Shown here piece by piece: positions 14,924 through 22,353 of a stretch of DNA of 26,720 bases. The DNA comes from CALKGK01 sp964649515 (GTDB lineage Bacteria > Bacteroidota > Bacteroidia > Flavobacteriales_D > Sanyastnellaceae): the NCBI GenBank assembly GCA_964649515.1, contig CAZYPV010000045.1, positions 1 to 26,720 of the forward strand, given 5' to 3'. Each line of letters starts with the position of its first letter. Within the stretch, counting starts at the first letter, position 1. The notes below the pieces were generated by a model, which saw only the letters and a program-made list of their open reading frames with translations, was not told the origin of the DNA and made no database searches. Both the position numbers and the translations under genes were made by a program.

Positions 14924-15748
14924 TTAGTTGATTTTCGCAATCGGGTTTTTCAAACCTTCATACTCCACCACTTCCATTTTGATGCTCCCCACCAAGATTT
15001 TGGATTCCACGAGTATGGGGATGTGGTTGGCGTCATCAGTAATCCAAACTTTCATGTCTTCTTCGTCTTTAAATATCCGCCCTTCTTGAATCACGGGCAC
15101 AAATTTGAGGCAGCGAAAGGTTCCTTGTCTCATTTTCACTTCTTCTTTTCCCATGTACTTGATTTTTAGGGGAAAGATTTCATCGTCCAAATAGGTCATG
15201 ATGGTGAATACATCACCAACTCGAGCATTGCTGTAGTCCAAAGTTCGGGCATAGTAAAAAGAGGAGAGCATGTCTTGTACGAAGGCTGGAGTGGCAAATT
15301 CTTTTTTACTGTGGGTGCGAACGGCGCGTTTTTTCTGGTTGAAGGTATAATCCTGATAGATGGTATAACCTCCTTCGTTCACGTCGCGAATAAAGCGATG
15401 AGGGAAGAGCCCTGCTTTGTCCATGTAGGTCTCATAGCGATCACGCACCTTAAAAACCCAATTAAAGGCACCCAGGCTTCTACCCAAACCTACGATGTGG
15501 TAGGCATCTCTCCCATCAAAAGTATAAGGGGAGTTTTTCACCTCAATCACCGCTTCACCGGCGTCAACGAAGCCATAATGGATGCGATAGGTGAGTTTCT
15601 CTCCTGCTTGAAATGCGTGGTTTTTATGCGCTGTGCGTAGCTCATAATCAGGAAGGGTATCCATTTTTATGCGCTCTGCTTTTTTCGATTGGGCCACGCT
15701 GCTCAATGAGAACAACATGACTGCTAAGATGTAGAATGCCTTTTTCAT
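14924..15748 (-). CDS. DUF3108-family secreted protein
   Basis: 274 aa with a signal peptide (MKKAFYILAVMLFSLSSVAQ, residues 1-20) and then a beta-rich body. Features that recall DUF3108 (PF11306) are AFQAGEKLTYRIHYGFVDAG near the start of the domain, VFKVRDRYETYMDKAGLFP, FVQDMLSSFYYARTL, FTIMTYLDDEIFPLKIKYMG and the final MKVWITDDANHIPILVESKI. Proteins of this family are exported and probably sit in the periplasm. Function is unknown; the fold resembles lipid- or polymer-handling barrels, but that is inference. It has its own terminator and a possible operator palindrome upstream. I recall DUF3108, TDO and an M23 peptidase as neighbours in other flavobacteria. Confidence 0.85.
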   Translation of the reverse strand: MKKAFYILAVMLFSLSSVAQSKKAERIKMDTLPDYELRTAHKNHAFQAGEKLTYRIHYGFVDAGEAVIEVKNSPYTFDGRDAYHIVGLGRSLGAFNWVFKVRDRYETYMDKAGLFPHRFIRDVNEGGYTIYQDYTFNQKKRAVRTHSKKEFATPAFVQDMLSSFYYARTLDYSNARVGDVFTIMTYLDDEIFPLKIKYMGKEEVKMRQGTFRCLKFVPVIQEGRIFKDEEDMKVWITDDANHIPILVESKILVGSIKMEVVEYEGLKNPIAKIN

Positions 15749-15847
15749 ACTGTGAGAGAGTCAAAATTGATGCCAAAGGGAGGTTGTGGCTTAGTGATTA
15801 CACGAGCCTGCTTTGGAGCATACTCGAAAAGGCGATCCATATGCGTA

Positions 15848-15865
15848 AGTCAAACTGCTTTGACT
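15848..15865. promoter_or_regulatory. Perfect 7-bp inverted repeat AGTCAAA-CTGC-TTTGACT
   Basis: AGTCAAA (15848-15854) and TTTGACT (15859-15865) are exact inverse complements around CTGC. The site lies about 100 nt upstream of the DUF3108 start and downstream of the RidA-family terminator, in a 207-bp non-coding stretch. It has no T-tract. An operator for a dimeric regulator is possible, as is a plain RNA hairpin in the DUF3108 leader. I see nothing else in 15749-15883. Confidence 0.35.
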
Positions 15866-15883
15866 TGTATCGTTGTACGGACC

Positions 15884-15910
15884 AAAAAAAGAGCTACCGA
15901 GGCAGCTCTT
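15884..15910 (-). terminator. Terminator of the RidA-family gene
   Basis: On the minus strand AAGAGCT pairs with AGCTCTT (15904-15910 with 15889-15895) around an 8-nt loop, followed by a T run (complement of 15884-15890). It is 45 nt beyond the stop of the RidA-family gene. Confidence 0.85.
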
Positions 15911-15955
15911 AAAGATATGTATTATATAAAGATTAACCTACTAACTCACATATAA

Positions 15956-16387
15956 TTAGTCTTTTACGGTAGCAATGCACTTCAGCTCAATAGCAATAGG
16001 CGTGGGCAAACTGTTGATTTCACAAGTGGTTCTGCACGGCTGGTTATCTTTAAAATACTCAGCGTAAATCCGATTAAACGTATGAAAATCGCGCTTCATA
16101 TCGACCAAAAATACCGTAACATCAACCAACTCTTCCCAACTTGATCCACTGGCGTCAAGTATCTTCTTTACGTTTTGAAATACGCTGTGCACTTGAGCTT
16201 CAAAATCAAAAGCTTTGAAATTTCCGTTGTGATCGAGTTCTAGACCTGGAACTCCACTATCGTGCGGACCACTTCCCGCAGTTCTCGGCCCTACTCCCGA
16301 AAGAAAGAGGAGGTTACCGACTTTTCTGGCATGAGGATACAAGCCTACGGGTTTTGGGGCTTCGTTGGTGCTAATTTTGTCTGACAT
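15956..16387 (-). CDS. RidA-family deaminase, 2-aminomuconate deaminase-like
   Basis: 143 aa, the length of a single RidA/YjgF/UK114 domain, cytosolic, normally a trimer. The opening NEAPKPVGLYPHARKVGNLLFLSGVGPR, an insertion with GVPGLELDHNGN, and LVDVTVFLVDMKRDFHTFN look more like the 2-aminomuconate deaminase (AmnD) branch than canonical RidA. The conserved Arg that binds the substrate carboxylate is present (Arg119 in QPCRTTCEI), with Glu123 and the LPTPIAIELKCIA ending. AmnD hydrolyses 2-aminomuconate late in tryptophan or nitrobenzene breakdown. With tryptophan dioxygenase only 1.1 kb away on the same strand, that role is credible, but a general enamine/imine deaminase role cannot be excluded. 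It has its own terminator. Confidence 0.88.
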   Translation of the reverse strand: MSDKISTNEAPKPVGLYPHARKVGNLLFLSGVGPRTAGSGPHDSGVPGLELDHNGNFKAFDFEAQVHSVFQNVKKILDASGSSWEELVDVTVFLVDMKRDFHTFNRIYAEYFKDNQPCRTTCEINSLPTPIAIELKCIATVKD

Positions 16388-16473
16388 TTTGTGTTTAATT
16401 TACGTTCGTTTCAATAAGTGTTGTTTTGAGCATGATGTTCAAAAGAACGGTTCTTTGGGCGAAGATACGTTGC

Positions 16474-17067
16474 CTATTCCGTGGGATAAAATGTGGTGTC
16501 GATCACCACTAAACGCCATTGCTTTCTGGTTTTATAACGCTTGTGAGGAATCAACATGAGGGCAGTGCCGGTTCCTGCAAACACCGCGGCCAATTCAATG
16601 GTGGGTTCGTCAATAACGGGCGACTCCTCGGTGTTGATCCACCGGTTAAGTCCGTTGAACAAAAAAGTAATGGGCACGGCAATCCACAAGCTTTTTCCTG
16701 CAGCACGAGCACCTCTTCCGCGAGAGAAGTCGATCAATTCATCGATTCTATTGATGTGAATTTCGGTTCGATTGAAAACAATGGAACTGTCGCGAATTTC
16801 ATCAATGCTTCCTCTAAAAACCGTTTTCTCACCGTCCAAACGAATGTTAATTTCATCACCCACCCTGTAATTTATGCGTTCGGCCTTACGTTGTGATCTA
16901 AGACTGAGGTATTTCTGAGCAGAGATCCCATCAGCCAGAAAAAGAAAAAATAGGAAAAGGACCACATGAGAATGACGGAAAAATGAAGCTTGGAAACAGC
17001 TGATATTCCGTACATGCCAACGCCGAAAGGCTTTAATCCCTAACTTATGAATGCTATTTTTAATCAT
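16474..17067 (-). CDS. Hypothetical membrane protein (197 aa)
   Basis: I do not recognise a named family. A hydrophobic stretch at about 35-45 ending in GISAQ looks like a signal peptide, but it sits after 34 unusually long, basic residues, so the real start may be a later codon (a GTG at 16965 is in frame). After it comes YRVGDEINIRLDGEKTVFRG...DSSIVFNRTEIHINRIDELI, a small beta segment, then two possible membrane helices (about 127-144 and 155-173) and a basic RYKTRKQWRL tail. I have a sense of similar uncharacterised proteins in Bacteroidota. If the ATG at 17067 is right, its 5' end overlaps the divergent 43-aa frame by 21 bp. Confidence 0.65.
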   Translation of the reverse strand: MIKNSIHKLGIKAFRRWHVRNISCFQASFFRHSHVVLFLFFLFLADGISAQKYLSLRSQRKAERINYRVGDEINIRLDGEKTVFRGSIDEIRDSSIVFNRTEIHINRIDELIDFSRGRGARAAGKSLWIAVPITFLFNGLNRWINTEESPVIDEPTIELAAVFAGTGTALMLIPHKRYKTRKQWRLVVIDTTFYPTE

Positions 17068-17178
17068 CTTCAGCTTTTTGAACGCGCGTTTAATGAACGT
17101 TACGGTTGGTTTTTTGTGAACGGAATGAAGTCACAAGACCCTCAGTACTTGGAGCGTTTTGAATCGGAGTCTCGTTAG
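17047..17178 (+). CDS. Possible 43-aa small protein
   Basis: ATG at 17047 to TAG at 17178 encodes MNAIFNHLQLFERAFNERYG then WFFVNGMKSQDPQYLERFESESR. The composition is protein-like: an amphipathic helix followed by a Trp/Phe patch and a polar tail. It lies 81 bp upstream of the aminopeptidase gene on the same strand. It overlaps the first 21 bp of the divergent 197-aa gene, so at least one of these two starts may be wrong. No ribosome-binding site or good promoter is visible, only a weak TAACTTAT near the ATG. Function unknown. Confidence 0.4.
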   Translation: MNAIFNHLQLFERAFNERYGWFFVNGMKSQDPQYLERFESESR

Positions 17179-17259
17179 TCTTTTATTTGACCGAGCTCCT
17201 TGGTATAAAGTTACACTTTCCAAGAGGCGTTTCTTACCTTCGCTCAAAATAATTGACCG

Positions 17260-18549
17260 ATGAGATACCAAGCGCTGACATCCCAAGTTTACATTCAACA
17301 TCGAAAGTCACTCGCCCAACACATGAAGCCGGGGCATTTTGCGATTTTCAACTCCAACGACATCATGCCCACCAGTGCTGATGGAACAATGCCTTTCAAG
17401 CAGGCTACGGATATTTTACATCTCTGTGGTGTGGATCAGGAAGAAAGTATTTTGATCGTTTTCCCCGACGCTAGTGCTGCTGCTCACAAAGAAATTTTGT
17501 TCTTGAAGGAAACGAATGAAAACATTGCCATTTGGGAGGGTGCGAAGCTGGATAAAGCTCAAGCAACCGCTTTGAGTGGAGTGAAGACGATTTACTGGCT
17601 AACGGACTTCGAGCGCGTTCTAAAAACCTTGATTGCTGAAGCGCAGGGGGTTTACCTGAACAGTAACGAGCACACTCGGGCTTCCACGGAGGTAGAAACA
17701 AGAGATGCTCGATTTGGAAAGTGGTTCAGAAACCAGTTCCCGAACGTTCATGTTGAAAGAAGCGCTCCAATCATGCACCGCATTCGATCGGTGAAGCATC
17801 CTGAAGAGATTGAACAAATGCAGCGTGCATGCGATATCACCAAGGCCGCTTTCGAACGTGTTTTGAAGATGGTGAAACCGGGAGTGATGGAGTATGAAAT
17901 TGAGGCAGAGATCATGCATGAATTTCTGCGAAGTGGGTCTCGCGGTTTTGCTTACACCCCAATCATTGCGAGCGGCTTCAATGCTTGTGTGCTCCATTAC
18001 ATCGAAAATGAGGATGAGTGCAAAGACGGTGACTTGATTTTGATGGATGTTGGCGCCGAATATGGCAACTATGCCGCTGATATGACGCGATGCATTCCGG
18101 TCAACGGAAGGTTCACCCCTCGTCAAAAGCAGGTATACAATGCGGTGCTGAGCGTAATGAAATCGGCCACACAACTGCTTAAGCCGGGAGTGCTTTTGGG
18201 CGATTACCATGTTCAAGTGGGTGAGTTGATGACGGAGCAGTTGCTCAACATTGGGCTACTCGATAAACACGATGTGGAGAAGCAAACCAAAGCGATGCCC
18301 GCCTACAAAAAATACTTCATGCACGGCACGTCTCACTTCATTGGACTTGATGTGCACGATGTAGGTCTATGGCACGAGCCAATTCAGGCGGGAAATGTAT
18401 TCACAGTTGAGCCGGGCATTTACATTCGCGAAGAAAACTTGGGTATCCGTTTGGAGAATGATATCGTTATTCTTGAAAACGGTCATCGCGATTTGATGGG
18501 ACACATTCCTCTGGAGGTAGAAGAGATTGAGGATTGGATGAATTCCTGA
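17260..18549 (+). CDS. pepP: Xaa-Pro aminopeptidase (aminopeptidase P, M24B)
   Basis: Removes N-terminal residues that precede proline; cytosolic, two-metal enzyme. 429 aa, close to the E. coli PepP length, with an N-terminal creatinase-like domain (1-170, with FAIFNSNDIMPTSADGTMPF) and a C-terminal pita-bread domain. All five metal ligands are present: Asp263 (LILMDVGAEY), Asp274 (YAADMTR), His359 (HGTSHFIGLDVHD), Glu384 (TVEPGIY) and Glu399 (IRLENDI). His246 (CVLHYIEN) and His366 complete the active site. A TACCTTCG at 17235-17242 is one base off a Bacteroidota -7 box but lacks a -33 partner. It converges on the DUF5723 gene. Confidence 0.96.
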   Translation: MRYQALTSQVYIQHRKSLAQHMKPGHFAIFNSNDIMPTSADGTMPFKQATDILHLCGVDQEESILIVFPDASAAAHKEILFLKETNENIAIWEGAKLDKAQATALSGVKTIYWLTDFERVLKTLIAEAQGVYLNSNEHTRASTEVETRDARFGKWFRNQFPNVHVERSAPIMHRIRSVKHPEEIEQMQRACDITKAAFERVLKMVKPGVMEYEIEAEIMHEFLRSGSRGFAYTPIIASGFNACVLHYIENEDECKDGDLILMDVGAEYGNYAADMTRCIPVNGRFTPRQKQVYNAVLSVMKSATQLLKPGVLLGDYHVQVGELMTEQLLNIGLLDKHDVEKQTKAMPAYKKYFMHGTSHFIGLDVHDVGLWHEPIQAGNVFTVEPGIYIREENLGIRLENDIVILENGHRDLMGHIPLEVEEIEDWMNS

Positions 18550-18576
18550 TGGTCGCAACAAGCTGAAAAATTCTGG

Positions 18577-18628
18577 ATGAGGTAGCGGAGCACGAGTATT
18601 TCAATTCAGCGTGCTCTGCCTACTTCAT
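18577..18628 (+). terminator. Long imperfect hairpin between convergent genes
   Basis: ATGAGGTAGCGGAGCACG (18577-18594) pairs with CGTGCTCTGCCTACTTCAT (18610-18628) as two helices, GAGCACG/CGTGCTC and ATGAGGTAG/CTACTTCAT, joined by a small internal loop, with a 15-nt terminal loop. The one imperfect pair is G-U in plus-strand RNA and C-A in minus-strand RNA, so it fits the end of the aminopeptidase transcript better. There is no T-tract, so termination is uncertain; it may protect mRNA ends instead. The right arm covers the stop codon of the convergent gene. Confidence 0.5.
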
Positions 18629-19984
18629 GTTGGTTCCAGATGTAGTCGTCTTATCAAGTTTTCCGTCCCTCCCAAAACGCAAAGCAATTTGGAAATGTCC
18701 GGTAAAAACTCCGGATTTCGTGGGAGCAAATGCGGCGATGAGGTTGTCGGTTCCAATTCCAAATTGAACAGGTCCAGCATTCAAAGTTAAGCCAACAGGC
18801 CACAGAAATTGATCCAATTGAAAGAGCTGGGCTCCTGTTCTTACCCAAAGAATTTTGCCAAACTTGTGTCTGTACATTGCTGAAACAGAATTGAAGCCCT
18901 TGTTGAAGCTTCTTAAGTGAGCTGCGGTGAGTAGAAGGTGGTTTTTCTCATTCATTTCATACCCAAAACCAAGGTAGAACCGTGCATTGCTGGGAGAGTT
19001 GAAACTCCCTGCTTGCTCCAGGGGTTCGAAGCTTGTTGCAAGTGAATCGAGTACTTCTTCCAATTGAGAAGTTGTGCTGTCTGGATTATCTACCAAATCC
19101 TCCAGGTCCAAACCGTTGTAGGTAAATGAGGTTTTCCCCAAGGTGTAGGATTGTGCATTTCGGTCCCAGCGAATTCCCCCCACGTTCATGGCTGAAGCCT
19201 GAAGTTCAAATTTCTCCAAGAAGCGGTATTTCACTCCTAAATCCAGGGAAAACCCGGAATTCGCGCCATTAAATGGGTTGAGGTAGTCCGCTGAAATACT
19301 GTCCAAAGCATCTTCGTCCACAGTTGTTCGAAGAATAAAAGCCCCATCAGCCGTTAGGGCATAGGTATCAGCATCTGTGGTTAAGCCAAAAGAGCTTTGT
19401 TCGGTATAAATCACATCTGCGCCTTGCAGATAATGGAAGTTTGCTCCAAGGGTGAGTTGCTCGTCCATCAAAGTCTTGCTCACCCCCACGAAGTAGTCAG
19501 TGTAGGCCATGGCATTCACTGCAAACCCACCAAAATCAAGTCTTCTTCCAATGAGATCGGGATGACCATTGCCCTTCCAAGCGAGTTCCATAAAACTCTT
19601 TGGATAGGTAATTCTGCTTTGAATAACCTGCTGAGCGCCTCCTCTAAAATGCCAATTTCCGAGCCTCAATCCGAAATTGAAGAGTTGAAAAGATGAGTTG
19701 AAGAGCAGGTCATTTTCATCGCGAAGTTGATCAATGGTGGAGGCGATGTTTACTTGGTCGTTGGTGATGGCATCATCGTATGTAAAACCGTTGTGTACTG
19801 CATTCGCGTCGATTCCACTGAGAACGGGCAAGCCAATAAAGAAGCGCTCATTGCTCAAAGAAGCGGGATTGTTCATCCAAATGGATGCGGCTTGGTCTGA
19901 AAAAACATAGTTGGTCGCAATTTGTGCCGTGCTTGTTCCGCCCAAAATAAAGAGCAAAATACTGATGGATAGGAGCTTTTTCAT
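18620..19984 (-). CDS. DUF5723-type outer-membrane beta-barrel protein
   Basis: 454 aa with a signal peptide (residues 1-20, ending GTSTAQ). The mature part starts with a typical region (DQAASIWMNNPASLSNERFFIGLPVLSGID) and continues as alternating strands with aromatic ends: FQLFNFGLRLGNWHFRGGA, FSLDLGVKYRFLEKFELQA, ARFYLGFGYEMNEKNHLLLT, GHFQIALRFG. This is the pattern of an outer-membrane barrel of the DUF5723 family, for which no function is established. Its ATG overlaps the stop of the upstream lipoprotein gene (ATGA), so the two are expected to be made together and may form an outer-membrane complex. Confidence 0.85.
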   Translation of the reverse strand: MKKLLSISILLFILGGTSTAQIATNYVFSDQAASIWMNNPASLSNERFFIGLPVLSGIDANAVHNGFTYDDAITNDQVNIASTIDQLRDENDLLFNSSFQLFNFGLRLGNWHFRGGAQQVIQSRITYPKSFMELAWKGNGHPDLIGRRLDFGGFAVNAMAYTDYFVGVSKTLMDEQLTLGANFHYLQGADVIYTEQSSFGLTTDADTYALTADGAFILRTTVDEDALDSISADYLNPFNGANSGFSLDLGVKYRFLEKFELQASAMNVGGIRWDRNAQSYTLGKTSFTYNGLDLEDLVDNPDSTTSQLEEVLDSLATSFEPLEQAGSFNSPSNARFYLGFGYEMNEKNHLLLTAAHLRSFNKGFNSVSAMYRHKFGKILWVRTGAQLFQLDQFLWPVGLTLNAGPVQFGIGTDNLIAAFAPTKSGVFTGHFQIALRFGRDGKLDKTTTSGTNMK

Positions 19985-21600
19985 TCTACTGCAATGTTTC
20001 CGTAAATCTTCGCGCCGAGGTTGATTTTGAGTCGATAATCATCCATGAAGCGCACAATGTCTTGGTTTTGGCTATTGGTGGTATTCATCACGGCGATAAT
20101 CACAATTTTGTCGGTATTGCTCAGGTTATCTGCGCTGCCTTGATCAACACTAATCACTTGAGTGTTTTCGGTGGGGGTTTCGACAATACCGATGCTGTTC
20201 ACCAAACCACTTTGAATGATGGGCGAGGGCGCTGGAAAGAGGGAGTCGATGGGGAGTTGGAGTTCATCCAAAAAGACAACTTGAACATCTCCCCGCGTGG
20301 GAAAGCCATTCAGGGTTCTAATTTTAAATTCAATACTGTCTACTTCTTCGTACTCATCAAAATCAATCGCCACGTCTAGCGTATCGATCAAAACGATGTC
20401 CTGAGCATAACCTTTTAAGGGCAGCAGAACGTCAATTCCCACATCCAACCTGCTGTCATGCCGGATAAAGTTGGGCTGGTCGGGTGGTGGCGGACCGTTG
20501 GGGTTGGAGGTGGCGTTCAAGGCAAAGTAAACCACTTTTGGTGTGGGCTCAAGAAGATCAACCACGTTGGTGTTGTTGTTATTAAACGAAAAGGTAACTT
20601 CTTCCGGGGTTCCATTCAGCTCGGTCTGACCAGCGAGTGTGAGGTCACTTGGAAATGTGAGGTCGATTTCTTCCCCGGTTTCGAGGTTGAATGAAGTTAC
20701 ATCTTCCAAAGAGAAATCAACGGGCAAACCAAAGCTGTTTTCCACGTTGAGGTCGATGAAGGCTTCTTCCAAAGCAAAGGTTCCGTTGATGATATTGTCA
20801 AAGATTTTGATGCGAACGGAGTCTTGATCGGTATTGATGGAAAGTTGCCCGAAATACCCTGTGATGTAATCAATATTGATGTTGCTCAGGTCCACTTCAA
20901 TGTTGATGGCATCCCCACTCATCGCCGTGTGGTTTGGATTGTTGGCAATGCTGATTCCAAAATCCAAGGCGATTAGGTTTTCAGTTCCATCGTAGTTTGG
21001 GCTCATTCGGGCAGCGGTGAGGTCAAAGCTTTGAGTGATGGTCTGGCCGGGGTTCACTCCGGTGCTACTGATGGAAAAAGAGAGAGGAGCGTTGTTTTGA
21101 TCAACGAGGTTTCCGAAGGTGATGTCGCCTTCAAACACTTCGTCTTGCAAAATGGTGTAGCTGAGGTTCACGTTTCCACTCAGGAAAACCAATTCGTCAA
21201 CACGCACATCGCTGGGGTCGATGTTTAAAGGAAACTCAATGGCATCGCTGAAGCTAGCTCCAAGTCCAGACTCAATGGCAGTGGCCATGGTGGCTGTGAG
21301 CGGCAAGGCTTGGCTGTAGTTTTGATTGGGAATGTCCAAGAGTTCATCCAAAGAGAACGAAAAGAGATCTCCCTTGTAATTGAGTGCGAGCAGACCATCT
21401 TCATCCACCACCAAAAGTTCCTGAAGGGAGTCGGTTCTGTTGAGCACATCGTAAACGTCAAAATCGGAATAGGCTAAAGGGACGGCAATTATGGGCTTCC
21501 AATCGTCGTATTTCAGGTTATCCACGTCACAGGAGTACAGCGCAATGCAAAAAAGGAGCAATGAGATCCAAAGGTATTTGGCGAAATTTTTGAGTTGCAT
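19981..21600 (-). CDS. Large hypothetical lipoprotein (539 aa)
   Basis: An N-terminal signal with lipobox ALYSC (Cys24) marks a lipoprotein; the Asp at +2 does not predict inner-membrane retention in Bacteroidota. The mature chain begins DVDNLKYDDWKPIIAVPLAY and is largely beta strands with many Asp, Asn and Thr residues (VNLSYTILQDEVFEGDITFG, INTDQDSVRIKIFDN), suggesting stacked immunoglobulin-like domains. There is a proline-rich linker (NPNGPPPPDQPN) at about residue 370. No enzyme motif is visible. It is the first gene of a coupled pair with the DUF5723 barrel, so it is likely a surface or periplasmic partner of that protein. Expression may be controlled from the 215-bp divergent region upstream. 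Confidence 0.85.
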   Translation of the reverse strand: MQLKNFAKYLWISLLLFCIALYSCDVDNLKYDDWKPIIAVPLAYSDFDVYDVLNRTDSLQELLVVDEDGLLALNYKGDLFSFSLDELLDIPNQNYSQALPLTATMATAIESGLGASFSDAIEFPLNIDPSDVRVDELVFLSGNVNLSYTILQDEVFEGDITFGNLVDQNNAPLSFSISSTGVNPGQTITQSFDLTAARMSPNYDGTENLIALDFGISIANNPNHTAMSGDAINIEVDLSNINIDYITGYFGQLSINTDQDSVRIKIFDNIINGTFALEEAFIDLNVENSFGLPVDFSLEDVTSFNLETGEEIDLTFPSDLTLAGQTELNGTPEEVTFSFNNNNTNVVDLLEPTPKVVYFALNATSNPNGPPPPDQPNFIRHDSRLDVGIDVLLPLKGYAQDIVLIDTLDVAIDFDEYEEVDSIEFKIRTLNGFPTRGDVQVVFLDELQLPIDSLFPAPSPIIQSGLVNSIGIVETPTENTQVISVDQGSADNLSNTDKIVIIAVMNTTNSQNQDIVRFMDDYRLKINLGAKIYGNIAVE

Positions 21601-21671
21601 AAAACGGTCAGCTTAAGTTATGAATTCCATCAACAAAAGAATCGAACATGGTTAGAACGGGTTTTATCTAT

Positions 21672-21745
21672 GGAATTTGATAAAAGAACAAATTTTCTTG
21701 CGGTCAGCGTGTAGGAATTTGATGAAAGTTGTCTTCTTTTTGATG
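21672..21745. promoter_or_regulatory. Phased direct repeats GGAATTTGATRAAAG
   Basis: GGAATTTGATAAAAG (21672-21686) and GGAATTTGATGAAAG (21714-21728) differ at one base and start exactly 42 bp apart. A shorter match, TTTGATG, recurs at 21739-21745, 21 bp after the same heptamer in the second copy. Steps of 42 and 21 bp are four and two helical turns, so all copies face the same side of the DNA. The site is in the divergent region between the 539-aa lipoprotein and the 158-aa protein. The rest of 21601-21815 is AT-rich with no clear promoter. Confidence 0.45.
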
Positions 21746-21815
21746 TTGAAGACCCGCAAATCTTGCTTCGTTGGCTTGATATTTTCTTACATTAGCGGCT
21801 GAAAAATGAACAAAC

Positions 21816-22292
21816 ATGGAAACGCTTCCAAAGGTATTGCAAGAGCTTGAAGGTGAAGAGAAAGAGCTTATTTTCACCGCCCCCGTATGGATTTCGCTAT
21901 TCGCATCTTACCGCCATGACGGTGAGATTGACAAGTCAGAAAAGGCCGAGGCCATCAAGCAAGCCCACTTCAGAACATTTACTTCGCCCAACTCGCTTCA
22001 CGCTTATTATAAGGTGGTTGACGATCACTTCGAAGATAAGTTTAACGCCCTGAACAACGCCCTTCCTCAAGGAGACGAGGAACGGGATCAATTGCTTGAA
22101 GAGAAAATCCGAGCCATCGTGAAGGTGGTGAAAGGCTTGAGCGACGAGCACATTTCCAAGCTCTTGATGCACGATTTGAACGAGTTTTATTTGAGAGTGT
22201 TTAGAGCGGACAGCAGCATTTTCCAATATTTTACTTTTCCGATCATCAGCAAAGCCTTGGATGAGGAGGATGAAAATTTGGACGAGATTTAA
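21816..22292 (+). CDS. Hypothetical helical acidic protein (158 aa)
   Basis: I do not recognise the family. No signal peptide or membrane segment, so presumably cytosolic. The chain is acidic and mostly helical: METLPKVLQELEGEEKELI, SEKAEAIKQAHFRTF, DDHFEDKFNALNNALPQGDEER, EEKIRAIVKVVKGLSDEHIS, ending in a Glu/Asp-rich tail. A short aromatic stretch (SIFQYFTFPIISKAL) precedes the tail. The ATG at 21816 follows an A-rich leader; a nearby ATG at 21806 is out of frame. It stands alone on the plus strand and ends in a strong terminator. Confidence 0.75.
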   Translation: METLPKVLQELEGEEKELIFTAPVWISLFASYRHDGEIDKSEKAEAIKQAHFRTFTSPNSLHAYYKVVDDHFEDKFNALNNALPQGDEERDQLLEEKIRAIVKVVKGLSDEHISKLLMHDLNEFYLRVFRADSSIFQYFTFPIISKALDEEDENLDEI

Positions 22293-22310
22293 GAATCAAC
22301 ATTCTTTATA

Positions 22311-22346
22311 AAAAAGCCCTTCAGTGCGCATACTGAAGGGCTTTTT
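22311..22346. terminator. Bidirectional terminator
   Basis: AAAAAGCCCTTCAGT (22311-22325) is an exact inverse complement of ACTGAAGGGCTTTTT (22332-22346) around a 6-nt loop. The T run on one strand and A run on the other let it serve both the 158-aa gene (18 nt upstream) and the convergent coiled-coil gene (stop at 22354). Confidence 0.95.
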
Positions 22347-22353
22347 GTTGCTC

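Noticed and set aside
15749..15883. Possible tRNA or small RNA suggested by the hairpin
   Set aside because: No cloverleaf arms, no GGTTCRA T-loop and no CCA-compatible acceptor stem could be found around the hairpin.
15752..15955. 67-codon plus-strand frame between DUF3108 and the RidA-family gene
   Set aside because: It runs through the palindrome at 15848-15865 and the terminator at 15884-15910 and its translation has no protein-like pattern.
16442..16456. AAAGAAC-G-GTTCTTT hairpin as terminator of the 197-aa gene
   Set aside because: The loop is too short, the stem is AU-rich and only four T follow on the minus strand, so chance is as likely.
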